A DNA stretch of 64,000 nucleotides from NCBI GenBank assembly GCA_004762155.1, contig SIHP01000001.1:1-64000 (forward strand). Direction: 5' to 3'. The DNA comes from Flavobacteriaceae bacterium (GTDB lineage Bacteria > Bacteroidota > Bacteroidia > Flavobacteriales > Flavobacteriaceae). How positions within the stretch are numbered: the first letter of the stretch is position 1; every line of letters begins with the position of its first letter. Below are positions 63,047 through 64,000 of this stretch, in pieces. The position numbers and the translations under genes were made by a program. The notes beneath the pieces were generated by a model. That model was not told the origin of the DNA. It saw only the letters and a program-made list of their open reading frames with translations, and searched no databases.

Positions 63047-64000
63047 GTGTCGTGTATAAAAAAACGAAATTTGGAGGTAGTTGAACAAAAAAAGCACTTT
63101 GAAAACTTAGAACAAGTTTGTGATTTAAAAGCTAATTATAATAAATGTGGTTTAATAACAAAAATATTTGAAATTAAAACTGTCTTTGGAACTGGTTTTT
63201 TAATCAACCACTCTTTTAACGGGTTGTCTATTAGCCAATTAGACATTAAACTTCATGAAAATTTAAAATTCTACAAGCAAAAAAAATTAAATTATTTACT
63301 TTTTTCAGCACTTATAGAAGGAGAAAAAAAAATCAATTTTAAAGATGAAAATATTGAATTTTATCAAGAAAATCTTGAAAGTCATATCTCTTATATTTCT
63401 AGAGTAAATAGATCTATTACTTATTCTAAAGAAAAAAAAATTAAAGAAATTTCTATAAAAATGTCTTTAAATTTTATTGAAAAACATGATTTAGATATCC
63501 TTTTACCAATATTTGAAAAATATGCCATTGATAAAATTCGTAATCATCATACTTTTTTATTAAATAATAAAGCACAAGATATTCTTAACGAATTAATGCT
63601 AGATAAACGTACAGGTATTTTAAAACGTTTGTTTTTTGAATCTAAAGTACTAGAATTGTTATCTATTCAAATAGAAATTAAAGAACAAAAAGTATTAAAT
63701 AATAATAATAATATTGCTAAGAAAATTTATGCTGCTGAAAAAATAATTACTTCTAATTTAGATATTCAGTTTTCAGTAAATGAACTTGCAAAAAAAACAT
63801 ACCTCAACGAATTAACTTTAAAAAAAGAATTTAAACGCTTTTTTGGTGAAAGCATTTTTAAATACTCTTTGAAAGCAAGAATGGAAGAAGCTAAAAAATT
63901 ATTATACAATACTTCAAAACCTATTTACGAAATAGCAGAATTAGTTGGCTATAAAAATGCTACCCATTTTACAGCAGCTTTTAAAAAAAACGAACAATTA
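63047..64000 (+). CDS. AraC family transcriptional regulator, 3' end beyond window
   Basis: The frame is open from 63047 (GTG) to the window edge, at least 318 codons. No ATG occurs in the first 130 codons, so the start is GTG 63047 or TTG 63071. The N-terminal about 200 residues are an unassigned sensing domain. The C-terminal part is AraC-type: FSVNELAKKTYLNELTLKKE, then FKRFFGESIFKYSLKARMEE, then IYEIAELVGYKNATHFTAAF, cut off in the second helix-turn-helix. Location after the PL6 gene suggests control of glycan use. Confidence 0.85.
   Translation, partial: MSCIKKRNLEVVEQKKHFENLEQVCDLKANYNKCGLITKIFEIKTVFGTGFLINHSFNGLSISQLDIKLHENLKFYKQKKLNYLLFSALIEGEKKINFKDENIEFYQENLESHISYISRVNRSITYSKEKKIKEISIKMSLNFIEKHDLDILLPIFEKYAIDKIRNHHTFLLNNKAQDILNELMLDKRTGILKRLFFESKVLELLSIQIEIKEQKVLNNNNNIAKKIYAAEKIITSNLDIQFSVNELAKKTYLNELTLKKEFKRFFGESIFKYSLKARMEEAKKLLYNTSKPIYEIAELVGYKNATHFTAAFKKNEQL

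Noticed and set aside
1..64000. tRNA, rRNA, transposase or integrase genes
   Set aside because: I looked for them in the gaps and among the products and saw none that could be supported.

Overview
The window is AT-rich chromosomal DNA (about 30% G+C by eye) from a marine Flavobacteriaceae-type member of Bacteroidota. Supporting evidence: gliding-motility genes gldF and gldG, a type IX secretion sorting domain on a polysaccharide lyase, many lipoproteins with short Bacteroidota-style signal peptides, CarboxypepD_reg-like and BACON domains, DUF2911 and DUF6503 proteins, and -7 promoter elements of the TAnnTTTG type. I see no rRNA, tRNA, transposase, prophage or CRISPR array.

Layout. 1-600: a GC-rich 41-bp tandem repeat and a structured dispersed repeat downstream of phoH. 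600-8400: housekeeping genes (phoH, SAM hydrolase, ABM monooxygenase, GNAT, gldF-gldG, an AraC regulator with an SRPBCC protein, and a glycogen-binding/helix-hairpin-helix fusion). 8400-21000: a lipoprotein behind a 21-bp operator array, a jelly-roll secreted protein, a thioredoxin-fold lipoprotein, two paralogous CarboxypepD_reg-like proteins with a transglutaminase, an epimerase-like protein, an aquaporin, a DUF2911 protein, a SUKH-like orphan with a membrane partner, a GRDP-like membrane protein, a membrane LytTR regulator and a CPBP protease.

21100-29500: a tightly overlapping MoxR-vWA-propeller ('bpX') ternary conflict-type system of five genes. Its vWA protein carries a segment closely resembling the ribosomal protein bL12 C-terminal domain. 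A zinc-ribbon/FAD monooxygenase fusion follows. 30000-37300: a di-heme peroxidase; then a minus-strand operon that I consider the most novel locus, made of a 52-aa peptide gene, an intercistronic hairpin and two all-alpha proteins (one DUF6895-like); a secreted caspase-like protein; a second operator-array lipoprotein; and a pseudogene.

37500-50900: a DUF885 peptidase-like lipoprotein, an SSS symporter with a 35-aa membrane micro-subunit and a DUF6503 lipoprotein, a PhoX-like/imelysin-peroxidase pair, a TauE/SafE exporter, a LodA/LodB quinoprotein oxidase pair and a DUF4240 protein. 51000-64000: TerC, the divergent dps/oxyR oxidative-stress pair, a YbiT-type ABC-F, a TlpA-like lipoprotein, a DEAD-box helicase with a foldable leader, an Mpo1-like protein with a BASS transporter, and a PL6 alginate-lyase-type enzyme followed by an AraC regulator cut off by the window end.

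Themes: secreted and periplasmic proteins dominate, with redox chemistry (two di-heme peroxidases, LodA, PhoX-like, Dps/OxyR) and glycan use (PL6, jelly-roll protein). The two operator arrays precede lipoproteins sharing an N-terminal module. Their 21-bp period fits a LytTR-type regulator, and one such gene lies in the window, but the link is an inference.
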